A stretch of 64,000 bases of DNA, taken from positions 372,001 to 436,000 of the forward strand of contig OY970276.1 in the NCBI GenBank assembly GCA_963715785.1, read 5' to 3'. Positions 44,156-53,583 of the stretch are shown here, one piece after another. The notes beneath the pieces are model-generated. The model did no database searches, was not told the origin of the DNA, and worked only from the letters and a program-made list of their open reading frames with translations. Numbering within the stretch: position 1 is the stretch's first letter; every line of letters starts with the position of its first letter. A program made the translations under genes and the position numbers. This stretch comes from LD21 sp963715785 (lineage in GTDB: Bacteria > Bacteroidota > Bacteroidia > Bacteroidales > VadinHA17).

Positions 44156-45034
44156 ATGAGTCACAAATCAGGTTTTGTAAATATCCTGGGAAATCCCAAT
44201 GTAGGCAAGTCTACTATCATGAATGCCCTTGTTGGTGAAAAGCTTTCGATAATCACGCCGAAAGCCCAGACCACACGGCACCGTATAATGGGAATAGTCA
44301 ACGGCGAGGATTTTCAGATAGTATATTCAGATACCCCCGGTATCCTGAGACCCCAGTATAAGCTTCAGGAGACGATGATGAACTTTGTCAATTCCGCCAT
44401 CTCTGATGCCGATATGATCCTCTATATTACCGATGTATTGGAACGCACTGCAGAAGAGGGAGAATATATTGATAAAATAAAGAGCTCAGGTATTCCGGTC
44501 ATAATTGCAATAAATAAAGTTGATCTCACTAACCAGGCTGACCTTGAAAAAGTTGTTGAAAGGTGGCATGTTGCTTTTCCCCAATCACCTGTTATTCCTG
44601 TCTCCGGACTTAAAAACTTTAATCTTGATTCGCTTCTCAATGCTATCCTTGCCCGGCTTCCCGAAAGCCCGCCGTATTTTCCGAAAGATCAGCTTACTGA
44701 TAAATATGAACGGTTTTTTGCCTCTGAGATAATTCGTGAGAAGATCCTTAATAATTATAAAAAAGAGATTCCTTACTCTGTTGAGATCGAGATCGAGGAA
44801 TTTAAGGATGAGAAGGATATTATCAGGATAAGAGCTCTGATACATGTTACCCGTGACAGTCAGAAAGGCATAATAATAGGGCATAAAGGTTCCATGCTGA
44901 AAAGAGTCGGCACAGAAGCCAGGCACGATATGGAGGATTTTTTCAGAAAAAAGGTCTTCCTTGAGCTTTATGTAAAAGTAACAAAAGACTGGAGGGATAA
45001 ACCACTGGTCCTTAAAAGATTCGGATATCAATAA
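44156..45034 (+). CDS. era: GTPase Era
   Basis: Era assists 16S rRNA maturation and 30S assembly. I use ATG 44156 (MSHKSGFVNILGNPNVGKS); a TTG two codons upstream is less likely. G1 is GNPNVGKST, G3 DTPGILRP, G4 NKVD, followed by a KH domain with GIIIGHKGSMLKRVG. The 292-residue length is typical. It begins 10 bases after the pseudouridine synthase stop and precedes der by 20 bases. Confidence 0.97.
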   Translation: MSHKSGFVNILGNPNVGKSTIMNALVGEKLSIITPKAQTTRHRIMGIVNGEDFQIVYSDTPGILRPQYKLQETMMNFVNSAISDADMILYITDVLERTAEEGEYIDKIKSSGIPVIIAINKVDLTNQADLEKVVERWHVAFPQSPVIPVSGLKNFNLDSLLNAILARLPESPPYFPKDQLTDKYERFFASEIIREKILNNYKKEIPYSVEIEIEEFKDEKDIIRIRALIHVTRDSQKGIIIGHKGSMLKRVGTEARHDMEDFFRKKVFLELYVKVTKDWRDKPLVLKRFGYQ

Positions 45035-45054
45035 AATATATTTACAAAAATTGT

Positions 45055-46359
45055 ATGAGCAGGATAGTTGCAATAGTAGGAAGACCAAATGTAGGGAAAT
45101 CGACCCTTTTCAACCGGCTTACCGATTCAAGGGAGGCAATAGTTGATGAAGTAAGCGGCGTGACCCGTGACCGCAACTATGGAGTATCTAACTGGAACGG
45201 TGTGGATTTTTCGGTTATCGATACCGGAGGATATGTTCAGAATTCTGAAGACATATTCGAAGAAGAGATAAACAAGCAGGTTTTACTTGCAATTGAGGAG
45301 TCGGATCTGATAATGTTTATGGTAGATGTCACATGCGGTATTCATGAACTTGATAGCTCAGTGGCTTCACTTCTGAGAAGAGTTGACAAAAAAGTTCTTC
45401 TGGTGGTAAATAAGGTTGATAACGGTGAAAGGCTGCTGGATGCGAATGAGTTCTACAAACTAGGTCTGGGTGAATATTTCCCCCTTAGTTCAATTAATGG
45501 TAGCGGTACAGGTGAGCTGCTCGATGAAGTTGTAAAATATCTGCCGAAGGAAGATCCGGAACCGATGCCTGATCTGCCGAGGATTGCAATAGTGGGAAGG
45601 CCGAATGTCGGAAAATCGTCGCTGGTAAATTCTCTCATGGGAGAAGAAAGAAACATTGTTACTCCTGTAGCCGGCACCACTCGTGATTCAATATATACAA
45701 GATACAATAAATTTCAGCACGATTTCCTTCTGGTCGATACAGCCGGACTCAGGAAAAAAGGAAAGGTAAGTGAGGATATTGAGTTCTATTCGGTAATGAG
45801 GGCTGTCAGGACCATAGAAAATGCAGACATATGCCTTCTTCTGATAGATGCCACAAGGGGAATAGAATCACAGGATCTCAATATCATGTCGCTGATACAG
45901 AAGAACAACAAAGGCATGATAGTACTTGTCAATAAGTGGGACCTCATTGAAAAGGACAATAAAACGACTACCCGCTTTGAGACTGACATCAAGGGAAAAA
46001 CAGCTCCATTTACAGATTACCCTATTTTGTTCATTTCTGCAATAAATAAACAACGCATACACAAGGTTCTCGAGCTGGTTGAGCAGGTAAACCAGAACAG
46101 GAACCGGAAGATTAGCACATCGGAACTTAATGAGGTGATGTTGCAGGTCGTCAAAAATAATCCTCCGCCGGCTTTGAAAGGGAAATATGTCAAGATCAAG
46201 TATGTTACGCAGCTTCCTGTCTATACACCAGCATTTGCATTCTTCTGTAACCTTCCGCAGTATGTAAAGGATCCGTATAAAAGATATCTTGAAAACAGGA
46301 TGAGAGAAAAATTTGACTTTAATGGTGTCCCGATTAGGATATTTTTTAGAAAAAAATGA
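45055..46359 (+). CDS. der: GTPase Der (EngA), tandem G domains
   Basis: Der matures the 50S ribosomal subunit. The 434-residue protein has two G domains: first with G1 GRPNVGKSTLFN (residues 8-19), G3 DTGG and G4 NKVD; second with G1 GRPNVGKSSLVN, G3 DTAGLRKK, G4 NKWD. A C-terminal KH-like domain holds PPPALKGKYVKIKYVTQ. It is adjacent to era, a frequent pairing in Bacteroidota. Confidence 0.97.
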   Translation: MSRIVAIVGRPNVGKSTLFNRLTDSREAIVDEVSGVTRDRNYGVSNWNGVDFSVIDTGGYVQNSEDIFEEEINKQVLLAIEESDLIMFMVDVTCGIHELDSSVASLLRRVDKKVLLVVNKVDNGERLLDANEFYKLGLGEYFPLSSINGSGTGELLDEVVKYLPKEDPEPMPDLPRIAIVGRPNVGKSSLVNSLMGEERNIVTPVAGTTRDSIYTRYNKFQHDFLLVDTAGLRKKGKVSEDIEFYSVMRAVRTIENADICLLLIDATRGIESQDLNIMSLIQKNNKGMIVLVNKWDLIEKDNKTTTRFETDIKGKTAPFTDYPILFISAINKQRIHKVLELVEQVNQNRNRKISTSELNEVMLQVVKNNPPPALKGKYVKIKYVTQLPVYTPAFAFFCNLPQYVKDPYKRYLENRMREKFDFNGVPIRIFFRKK

Positions 46360-46408
46360 TCAAATTTGGTGTGGTTTTTGTTCTTGATATACTAATGACT
46401 TAAAACCC

Positions 46409-46921
46409 ATGAGTAAAAATAGATATCTGTTTTTGGTTGCAATCAGTCTTTTCATTCTGGGTTCATGCAGGAAAGTCGAACAATTGTCGTCGGTTCCTCA
46501 GATTTCTTTTACAAGCTTTACCATTTTTGACACGACAGACATCCTCGGAAATACTTCCAAAGGAGGAAGGCTTAAATTCCGCTTTCAGGATGGCGACGGT
46601 GATCTTGGCCTTGATGCTCCTGTGAGTGGAGCTACTGATTCGACAAATTTGTTTCTCACTCTTTACAGGCAGGCAGGGGGTGTTATGGTTCAGGCTCCAT
46701 CGAATGATCCGTTAACTCCTTCACCATACAGGATCCCTTACATGGAACGATTAGGACAGAATAAAATCCTGAAGGGCACAATATCTGTTACCTTTATTTA
46801 TCTTTTCTACCAGCCAACGGATACTATAAGCTACGATTTTTATATAAAGGACAGGGCTCAGAATGTGAGCAATGTAGCTTCCACAAACCCGATTATTGTT
46901 TCCGAAAATGGTATTTACTGA
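46409..46921 (+). CDS. Lipoprotein with Asp-rich loop, hypothetical
   Basis: The 170-residue protein has a signal peptide with lipobox FILGSC (Cys 20). The mature part is beta-rich and contains FRFQDGDGDLGLD, a Ca2+-loop-like motif common in Bacteroidota surface lipoproteins. The rest (FLTLYRQAGGVM, ISYDFYIKDRAQNVSN) suggests an Ig-like or DUF fold that I cannot name. It is 49 bases downstream of der and may be a passenger of the operon. It ends 8 bases before the convergent SpoIIE gene. Confidence 0.65.
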   Translation: MSKNRYLFLVAISLFILGSCRKVEQLSSVPQISFTSFTIFDTTDILGNTSKGGRLKFRFQDGDGDLGLDAPVSGATDSTNLFLTLYRQAGGVMVQAPSNDPLTPSPYRIPYMERLGQNKILKGTISVTFIYLFYQPTDTISYDFYIKDRAQNVSNVASTNPIIVSENGIY

Positions 46922-46929
46922 TTATATTG

Positions 46930-49900
46930 TCAGACTTTAACACCCATCATCAGGACATCGTCAACCTGGTCATATGAACCTTTCCAGTCGAAGTAGAATT
47001 TTGCCATTGCCTTTTTCTGATCTTCCATAGGTAATTTTGAGATCTGCTCAATCATGCGCTTTAGCCTTGCTATCTTCATCTTCTTGCCATCGGGTCCTCC
47101 AAACTGGTCAGGCATCCCGTCAGAGAAAAGGTAGATGGTATCTCCCTCTTTCAGGTAATACTCCTGATCATCGAAGAACTTCTCAATAACCGATTCTCCT
47201 CCCACTGATGACCTGTTGCCTTTTATGTAGAAAGGTTCGCCATCGAGGACAAGGATGACAGGTCTCATGGCTGAAGCAAACCTTATATGCCTGGTGGAGA
47301 TGCTGAACTCACAGACAACCATATCCATTCCATCATTGGAAACACCGAGTTCCACATTCTGGTTGAGGGTAGAGAATATTTGTTTATCGAGTAAACTAAG
47401 GATCTCCGATGGTTTCGATATCCTTTTTCTTGTTACAATATCCTGGAGAAGCGTCGAGCCAATCATCGACATAAACGCACCAGGTACACCATGCCCGGTT
47501 GAATCAGCACAAACCAGGATGAATTTATCTTCTTCCAGTTTATCGAACCAGTAGAAATCGCCGCTCACAATATCCCTCGGGTGAAAAAGTATGAATGCAT
47601 CTTTAAAGGTCTCTCTTAGTTTGTTTATATCGGGCAATATACTTGTCTGTATCCTCTTAGCGTAGTTTATACTGTCTGTTATTTCAATATTCTGAAGTTC
47701 AATTTCGCCTTTCTGCTTCATTACGACACTGGTCCTTGCTTCAAGCTCTTTTTCCAGGTACTCCTGAATCTTTTTCTGGGATTTATCCCTCTCCCTTATA
47801 ATGAGAACCACTATGCCGGCAAGTATTGCTATTTCCGCTATTATGGCCCACCAGGTCCTGTAAAATGGCTTTTTAATAATAATGGTGAATGACGCAGGCG
47901 TGCTTTGCGACAATCCATCTTCATTAACAGATATAACACTGAATTTGTACTTTCCGTCGATGAGACTATACTCTGCCTCCCTGGAGGTATTCATTTTACT
48001 CCATTCAAGATCAAAATTTTCGAGATAGGTGCTGTAATACACTTTCTCAGGTGCACTTAGGTTAATTCCGGTATAATATACTTTGATCTTATATTTATTA
48101 TATGGCAACACAAATGATGGCTGATATGGATATCGCACATCGTTTATCTCAATGGAAGTTATATTATTGAATGGCCCCAGAGTGCTGTTATTCTCCTTTA
48201 ACAGATCAAATATTACCAGCCCATCAGTAGTGCCAATGAAAATTTTTTCACCTGCAGATTCGTATATAGCATCCGGATTGCATACTCCTGCTTTAGAAAA
48301 ATCATTTCCAAAAATGTTAACTATTCCGGTAGAAATATTATATCTCGAAAATCCTTTATTATGACCAACCCAGATATTGTTTTCATCGTCAGCATAGATA
48401 CTGTAGCAGTAATTCGACATCAGATTATCTGCTCTTGTAACCGATGTAACAGAATCATTGAGAAACCTGAAAATGCCATTCCCATAAGTTGCAGCCCATA
48501 TTGCTCCGTCTTTTGACTGTGAAAATGAGAGTATACGGTTTCTTGTACTTCCCGACATGACTTCATTTTCAGAAGTAACTTCAAAATTGCGGTTTATTTT
48601 ATAAAGCTTATCACTTTCAGTGGCTATACAAGCCTCTCCTGAACTGGTAAGCAGGATTTTATCAATGCTGTTATGAGGAAGTCCGTTATTAATATCGAAT
48701 TTCTTCTTTGCATTACCTTTCTTATCCAGAACAATAACCCCATTTGTAGTTGCAAGCCAGATGTTCGTATCATCCATTTCAATATCCCTGATATCGTCTG
48801 ACCCGGAATCGCCTGACTTGTAAAACTGCTTCACTGATCCCTTAACGTTTCTGACAAACAGACCGTTTCCTGCTGTTCCTATCCATAAATTCAGGTCATT
48901 GTCAAGGTAGAAGGCTTTTATTTCCGAATGGCCTATGCTGCCAGACAGATCTGTATAAGAGAGTGACTTGCCGACAACCGGATCAAAAATATGAAATCCC
49001 GACGGGGTACCGAGAATAATATGATCTCCAAAATCTTTAATATAAAGAATATTGTTTTCCTGAGAATTCTTTCCCGGCAGATAATAGCTAAGTGATTCTG
49101 AAGCCAGCATTGAGATTCCTTCGCCATAAAGTCCGAACCATATATTCCCTTCGATATCCTGAAATACTGTTTTTACATTATTCCCTGTCAGACCTGAATT
49201 AATATCATAGTTTTTAACCGATTTCACTTTCTCAAAATCACCCGCCAGTTCCAGCTGGATAACGCCCGATCCGGAAGTGGAGATCCAGAGCATTCCTGAT
49301 GAGTCCTGTGTTATTGATTGGACTTTCAGGGAGTTTAATTCCGGATGGTCAGGAATACGTGTGAGGACATCATTTTTATCTGAAATCTTCAGCTCGTACA
49401 AGCCATTATCATCAGTTCCTATAATAAACCGTGAGCCGTCACCGATCTTGTGTATTGCTGTAACACCAAATGAATCAGACCCTTCAACTGTCCTTATAAT
49501 TGAAACTTTACCCTCCTCAAGTTTGCATATCAAAAGATTTTCCTGGGTTCCGATAAGCAGATCCCCAGTATTCGTAAAGGCTGCCGAGTACAATGCCGGA
49601 TCAACAGATATTGAGTATTGACGGATCTCGGACGGCTTTGAAGGATTAATTGAAAAGATGGTTTTTCCCTGTGGAATAATATAAATCAGTCCATCAGGCC
49701 CTTCAATAAGCTCACTTATGCTTTTAGTGTTTGGTATAGGAACCTGTATAAGCTTATTATTTTTTGCATAGAGGACGGCTCCATCACTAAAACCAAACCA
49801 AAGAGTTCCCTTCTTATCCTTGAGACTCTTTGCCGGATAACCTCCGGAAGCAGAGTCGGGATACTGTACCGGGTAAAAAAGATTACCGTCAAAACGAGTC

Positions 49901-50091
49901 AGTCCATTTGCAGTCCCAATCCACAGGAACCCATCATTTGCCTGTACAATGGAATAAACGAAGCCATTCCCAATGTTCTTTTCAGTTCCGTAATTTATGA
50001 AACTATAACTCTGTCCGCTTGATAATAATGAAAATACCCAAAAGAACCCGATCGAGCTGATTAATACTTTGAAACTGAAATTAAATCTCAT
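46930..50091 (-). CDS. Two-component-type beta-propeller sensor with SpoIIE phosphatase output
   Basis: The 1053-residue protein has a signal (FKVLISSIGFFWVFSLLSSG), then a periplasmic double seven-bladed propeller of repeating NIWFG/LWIGT blades (residues ~30-640), a Y_Y_Y domain (~650-735), one membrane helix (WWAIIAEIAILAGIVVLII, ~742-762), a coiled coil (~765-825) and a PP2C/SpoIIE phosphatase (~830-1053) with CADSTGHGVPGAFMSMIG and YLFSDGMPDQFGG metal motifs. It likely senses a glycan or surface signal and dephosphorylates an anti-sigma antagonist. As the last gene of the surface operon, it may monitor that operon's products. Confidence 0.93.
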   Translation of the reverse strand: MRFNFSFKVLISSIGFFWVFSLLSSGQSYSFINYGTEKNIGNGFVYSIVQANDGFLWIGTANGLTRFDGNLFYPVQYPDSASGGYPAKSLKDKKGTLWFGFSDGAVLYAKNNKLIQVPIPNTKSISELIEGPDGLIYIIPQGKTIFSINPSKPSEIRQYSISVDPALYSAAFTNTGDLLIGTQENLLICKLEEGKVSIIRTVEGSDSFGVTAIHKIGDGSRFIIGTDDNGLYELKISDKNDVLTRIPDHPELNSLKVQSITQDSSGMLWISTSGSGVIQLELAGDFEKVKSVKNYDINSGLTGNNVKTVFQDIEGNIWFGLYGEGISMLASESLSYYLPGKNSQENNILYIKDFGDHIILGTPSGFHIFDPVVGKSLSYTDLSGSIGHSEIKAFYLDNDLNLWIGTAGNGLFVRNVKGSVKQFYKSGDSGSDDIRDIEMDDTNIWLATTNGVIVLDKKGNAKKKFDINNGLPHNSIDKILLTSSGEACIATESDKLYKINRNFEVTSENEVMSGSTRNRILSFSQSKDGAIWAATYGNGIFRFLNDSVTSVTRADNLMSNYCYSIYADDENNIWVGHNKGFSRYNISTGIVNIFGNDFSKAGVCNPDAIYESAGEKIFIGTTDGLVIFDLLKENNSTLGPFNNITSIEINDVRYPYQPSFVLPYNKYKIKVYYTGINLSAPEKVYYSTYLENFDLEWSKMNTSREAEYSLIDGKYKFSVISVNEDGLSQSTPASFTIIIKKPFYRTWWAIIAEIAILAGIVVLIIRERDKSQKKIQEYLEKELEARTSVVMKQKGEIELQNIEITDSINYAKRIQTSILPDINKLRETFKDAFILFHPRDIVSGDFYWFDKLEEDKFILVCADSTGHGVPGAFMSMIGSTLLQDIVTRKRISKPSEILSLLDKQIFSTLNQNVELGVSNDGMDMVVCEFSISTRHIRFASAMRPVILVLDGEPFYIKGNRSSVGGESVIEKFFDDQEYYLKEGDTIYLFSDGMPDQFGGPDGKKMKIARLKRMIEQISKLPMEDQKKAMAKFYFDWKGSYDQVDDVLMMGVKV

Positions 50092-50103
50092 TACAGGCTA
50101 AAC

Positions 50104-51108
50104 TTATTTTTTGGGCTTCGCTTTTTCAACGCGCAACTTTGGCTGATAAATCGGAACACCTCCGATTGGAGAGCTAAAGAACTTCACAGCGTCACCCCGC
50201 TGGTTCTCAAGTGTAATTACCACGTTATTATTTTTAACCAGCTCATCCTGCCTTTTATGGAACTGGAAATCAAGTGAGGATCCAACCTCCGGCGGTTCAA
50301 TAGGGATATTGGATAAAACCCAGTCATCCTCATTCGATATAGGTACGGGAATTCCCTGTTTATATCTTGAAACAACCATTATATTTCCATCATTATCCCA
50401 GTCAAAATTGTGCTGTTTTATATACACAACACCGGTATCGATATACGGATATATGTGTGAAACGCTTTTGAAATCGTTCCACATCCGGAAATGGTAGGCA
50501 TAGGTAAATGCATTGGCTCCTTCAATGGGAATATTATTATCAGGATCACTGCTAAGGAAGTACCTGTACAGATTCCCGTCATCGCCGCTTATTCCCTCAC
50601 AAACAATTTTGAACATGAAGCTGTTCCATTTTGTATTAAAGTCTCCTTCAGCAGGATTGAACGGCCCGAATGTATAATATTTGTTATCGTATTTAGCGTC
50701 ATTGCCAAATACCTTTGAAGCGATTAAGTTCCCCGATTTATAATTCAAGCCTTTCAGCAGTCCGCGCGATTCTTCATTTTTTTCAGGATCCACACCTTTC
50801 CCACCATAAACCGAAAATTTTGTTTTGGTATTGAAATCACCCTGAATTTCATCCCATTCCCCTCCGCAATCCGGATCAAATACCCTTATATAGAAGGGCT
50901 GAGTATAATCCTTCAGAATGCTGAAGAAAAAGATCTGGTAAAAATCATCATCACCCCACGATGTTTTACCCTCCTTGCCAAAAGTCACCAGGAAGGGAAT
51001 ATTTTCATCTTTCCCCGGCACAGGCTGACCCGACAGGTCGGGGAAGCAGGAGAAAACAATCAAAACGAGAAGAGGCAGTATTTTATATATTGATTTTTTC
51101 AATTTCAT
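50104..51108 (-). CDS. Secreted protein of unknown function in the T9SS operon
   Basis: I do not recognise this 334-residue protein. It has a signal peptide (ILPLLVLIVFSCFPDLSG; a Cys could be lipid-modified). The mature region shows short conserved-looking blocks: FYIRVFDPDCGGEWDE (residues ~75-90), TKFSVYGGKG, GPFNPAEGDFNTKWNSF, and FRMWNDFKS...DWDNDGNIMVVSRY. The body is beta-rich with several Asp/Gly turns, consistent with a surface or periplasmic beta-sandwich. It lies 27 bases after the PD40/PKD gene and 12 before the sensor phosphatase, so co-transcription is likely. A partner of the adhesin/PorP system is the plausible role. Confidence 0.55.
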   Translation of the reverse strand: MKLKKSIYKILPLLVLIVFSCFPDLSGQPVPGKDENIPFLVTFGKEGKTSWGDDDFYQIFFFSILKDYTQPFYIRVFDPDCGGEWDEIQGDFNTKTKFSVYGGKGVDPEKNEESRGLLKGLNYKSGNLIASKVFGNDAKYDNKYYTFGPFNPAEGDFNTKWNSFMFKIVCEGISGDDGNLYRYFLSSDPDNNIPIEGANAFTYAYHFRMWNDFKSVSHIYPYIDTGVVYIKQHNFDWDNDGNIMVVSRYKQGIPVPISNEDDWVLSNIPIEPPEVGSSLDFQFHKRQDELVKNNNVVITLENQRGDAVKFFSSPIGGVPIYQPKLRVEKAKPKK

Positions 51109-51135
51109 TAAAGTTAAAATTAGTTATTTTCAGTA

Positions 51136-52572
51136 TCAGCGTTTAGGGATTACAATAATATTTTTAGAAATACAAGCCTCCCTTGCACTCGATCCCGCAA
51201 CCGGCTGAGCAGTAATAATAAGCTGAATGTTGTATGTCCCCGGTTTATTGTAACTTTTATCAACATTTTTACCTACAGCAATAGTTTCGTCGCCAAAATT
51301 CCAATAGTACTGCGATATATTCCAGCCTGGCAGATTAGTGCTGTCTGCACTCAGTGTAATCTTTTCATTCGTGCTTATCCTGTCGGGTGCTGAGATATAG
51401 GGCTGCTCAATTTCAGTCACTTCAACAGTCTCCGATTTTTCATTGTAAGTTACCTGTTTAGTAACCAAATTGACTACATCCAGCTGAACCGTATATGTTC
51501 CCGGACCTTTAAAGCAATGAATAACATCGCGGCCCGTTCCTTTTGTTCCATCGCCGAATTTCCAATCATAACGGAAAGGCAGCGTGTCATACTTTATGGC
51601 GTTCTCTTCATAGAACCGGTAACAGTAATTATTTTCTTCCAGCGTATCGCATGAGGCTTTCCTGATAATTGTCGAAACGAACTGGTAGATATCGTCTTCT
51701 CTTCGCCTGTTGGAGCTGAAATAGCCTGATTGGAGGTCCGGCTCGGCAACAAACGCAAAATCATCCGACGTCGAATTGATTGGTTCCGGAAGAAGCACGG
51801 GATCGTCCCATGAACCATTAGTCAATGATGTGGAATAGACATCCAGCTTGCCTATTCCGCCGGGCCTGTCGGAAGTAAAATATAGTGTTCCGGAGGGATG
51901 CATAAAAGGATAGTTTTCTGAACTGGGAGAGTTCACTTTTGATCCAAGGTTGACGGGAGAAGACCAGTCGCCATTAAGCAGTTCACAGTAATAAAGATCA
52001 GATCCGCCACTGCCGCCGGGCATATCAGAGGCAAAAAACAAGTATTTACCGTCTTTGCTTATTGACGGTTGTCCAATATCATAATTCGGATTATTGTATT
52101 TGAAGGGCCGGAGTGACACAAGGTCAGTGCCCGAAAGTTCTGCTATGAAAATACCGCTATGATTCCTGAAATTTTTATTATCAGCCATTTTCCCCGTTTC
52201 AACTTCACTCGTAAAATAAACTGTCTTGCCATCGGGCGCTAAACATAACGGTCCATTGTTGAATTTATTACTTCGTTCACTGGTCAGGGGCTTTGGTCTC
52301 CGGAAATCGGATGTGTCCTTTTTCTCAGCCAGGTAGAGATTATAGATACGGCTGCCATCGAAACCGGTACGGTCTTTTATGGTGCTGAACCGTCTGTTGG
52401 AACAGAAAATGATCCCGTCTTTTACTATTACCGGAGATATGTTACTGAAGCCGTTAATATTAAATGGCATCCTTTTAACCGCATAAGGAGAGATCTGCTG
52501 CGCATTAATCTGAAAAGAAATCAGAAATGCCATCAGGAATATTGTTGTGATATATAAAAACCTCTTAGTCAT
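51136..52572 (-). CDS. PD40 (WD40-like) and PKD domain surface protein
   Basis: The 478-residue exported protein has a signal peptide, then PD40 propeller motifs (GKTVYFTSEVETG, GKYLFFASDMPGGSGGSDLYY, GTLYFTSDRPGGIGKLDVY; residues ~110-265), then two PKD folds (RYDWKFGDGTKG... near 325, YYWNFGDETIAVG near 430). Such proteins partner PorP/SprF in T9SS machines; PorE-type proteins also carry an OmpA domain, absent here. It begins 3 bases after the PorP gene stop. Confidence 0.85.
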   Translation of the reverse strand: MTKRFLYITTIFLMAFLISFQINAQQISPYAVKRMPFNINGFSNISPVIVKDGIIFCSNRRFSTIKDRTGFDGSRIYNLYLAEKKDTSDFRRPKPLTSERSNKFNNGPLCLAPDGKTVYFTSEVETGKMADNKNFRNHSGIFIAELSGTDLVSLRPFKYNNPNYDIGQPSISKDGKYLFFASDMPGGSGGSDLYYCELLNGDWSSPVNLGSKVNSPSSENYPFMHPSGTLYFTSDRPGGIGKLDVYSTSLTNGSWDDPVLLPEPINSTSDDFAFVAEPDLQSGYFSSNRRREDDIYQFVSTIIRKASCDTLEENNYCYRFYEENAIKYDTLPFRYDWKFGDGTKGTGRDVIHCFKGPGTYTVQLDVVNLVTKQVTYNEKSETVEVTEIEQPYISAPDRISTNEKITLSADSTNLPGWNISQYYWNFGDETIAVGKNVDKSYNKPGTYNIQLIITAQPVAGSSAREACISKNIIVIPKR

Positions 52573-52575
52573 TAA

Positions 52576-53583
52576 TTAAAAATACCTTGGATTGGCTGTG
52601 CTTACTTTATACCCGAATTCGTACCTCAGAATAAATTCCGTCGATCCTTTTGAATAAGTGTTCATTCTTCCGACAGGATAATCATATGAGCAGCCGAACA
52701 TAAACTGCGGATTCAGCTGAACCTGAACAATACCCACTGCGACCTGTTCTGAAGTTCGCCACGAACCCCCGATCCAGATCATATCACCGATAATGAAGTT
52801 CCCGTTAATATCCAGCTGCCGGAGTTTCTTTGCCTTATCGAGAGAGTAATCTATCAGAACCGAGGGTTTAAATTTGAAGCCATCGGAGAAGCTCACAAGC
52901 CCCCCGCCTGAAAAGATAATATCATAGTCATTAATGCTGTGATGAGCTTCGACTGAGCCTGTGGTAATATTTTTTTTATAACTGAGGAATGCCGGTATTG
53001 AAACCCCTGCAAACAGCTTTTCGCAATAATAATATATCCCTGCACCAACGTTTGGAAGAAAATAGGGTTTATCATTTGTCATGAATACCTTATCACCGCT
53101 TGTAGTTGTCAGTATACCGGTATAATCGGTGTTAGATCTGTCGAACCCGGCCTTAAGACCGAACGCAAGTTTCCCTTTTTCAAGTGCAATCCGGTAAGCG
53201 TAGCTAGCGTATATGCTCTGCGATTTTGTAAATCCGAATTGCATGAATTGTGCCGTAAAGCCCAGACCTACTTTGTCATTCTTCATTGGGGCATTAAGTG
53301 AGAATGTCTGAAAAACAGGAGCACCCGGAATACCCATCCATTGCATCCTGTACGACATGAAGGCGCTCAGGGAACCGCGTGAACCGGCGTAGGCAGGATT
53401 GATAAGCAATCCATTCTGGAGGTACTGGCTGTATACCGGATATCCAAGGCTGATTCCTGTTGAATCGGGGATCGCCTGTCCAGGTACACATCTGAATAGT
53501 GATAAAAATAGGATTGAGAATACCAGTTTTATCTTACCTGTCCGAAGCAGATCAATATAAATCCGTGTCAACAAATTCACCAT
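52576..53583 (-). CDS. Type IX secretion system PorP/SprF family outer membrane protein
   Basis: The 335-residue beta-barrel protein carries the family signature PVYSQYLQNGLLINPAYAGSRG near residue 50, then YRMQWMGIPGAPVFQTFSLNAP, and ends in an outer-membrane type aromatic strand (FILRYEFGYK). PorP/SprF proteins anchor or shuttle T9SS type B cargo at the surface. Its ATG overlaps the adhesin stop by one base (TAATG), which shows translational coupling with that cargo gene. Confidence 0.93.
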   Translation of the reverse strand: MVNLLTRIYIDLLRTGKIKLVFSILFLSLFRCVPGQAIPDSTGISLGYPVYSQYLQNGLLINPAYAGSRGSLSAFMSYRMQWMGIPGAPVFQTFSLNAPMKNDKVGLGFTAQFMQFGFTKSQSIYASYAYRIALEKGKLAFGLKAGFDRSNTDYTGILTTTSGDKVFMTNDKPYFLPNVGAGIYYYCEKLFAGVSIPAFLSYKKNITTGSVEAHHSINDYDIIFSGGGLVSFSDGFKFKPSVLIDYSLDKAKKLRQLDINGNFIIGDMIWIGGSWRTSEQVAVGIVQVQLNPQFMFGCSYDYPVGRMNTYSKGSTEFILRYEFGYKVSTANPRYF

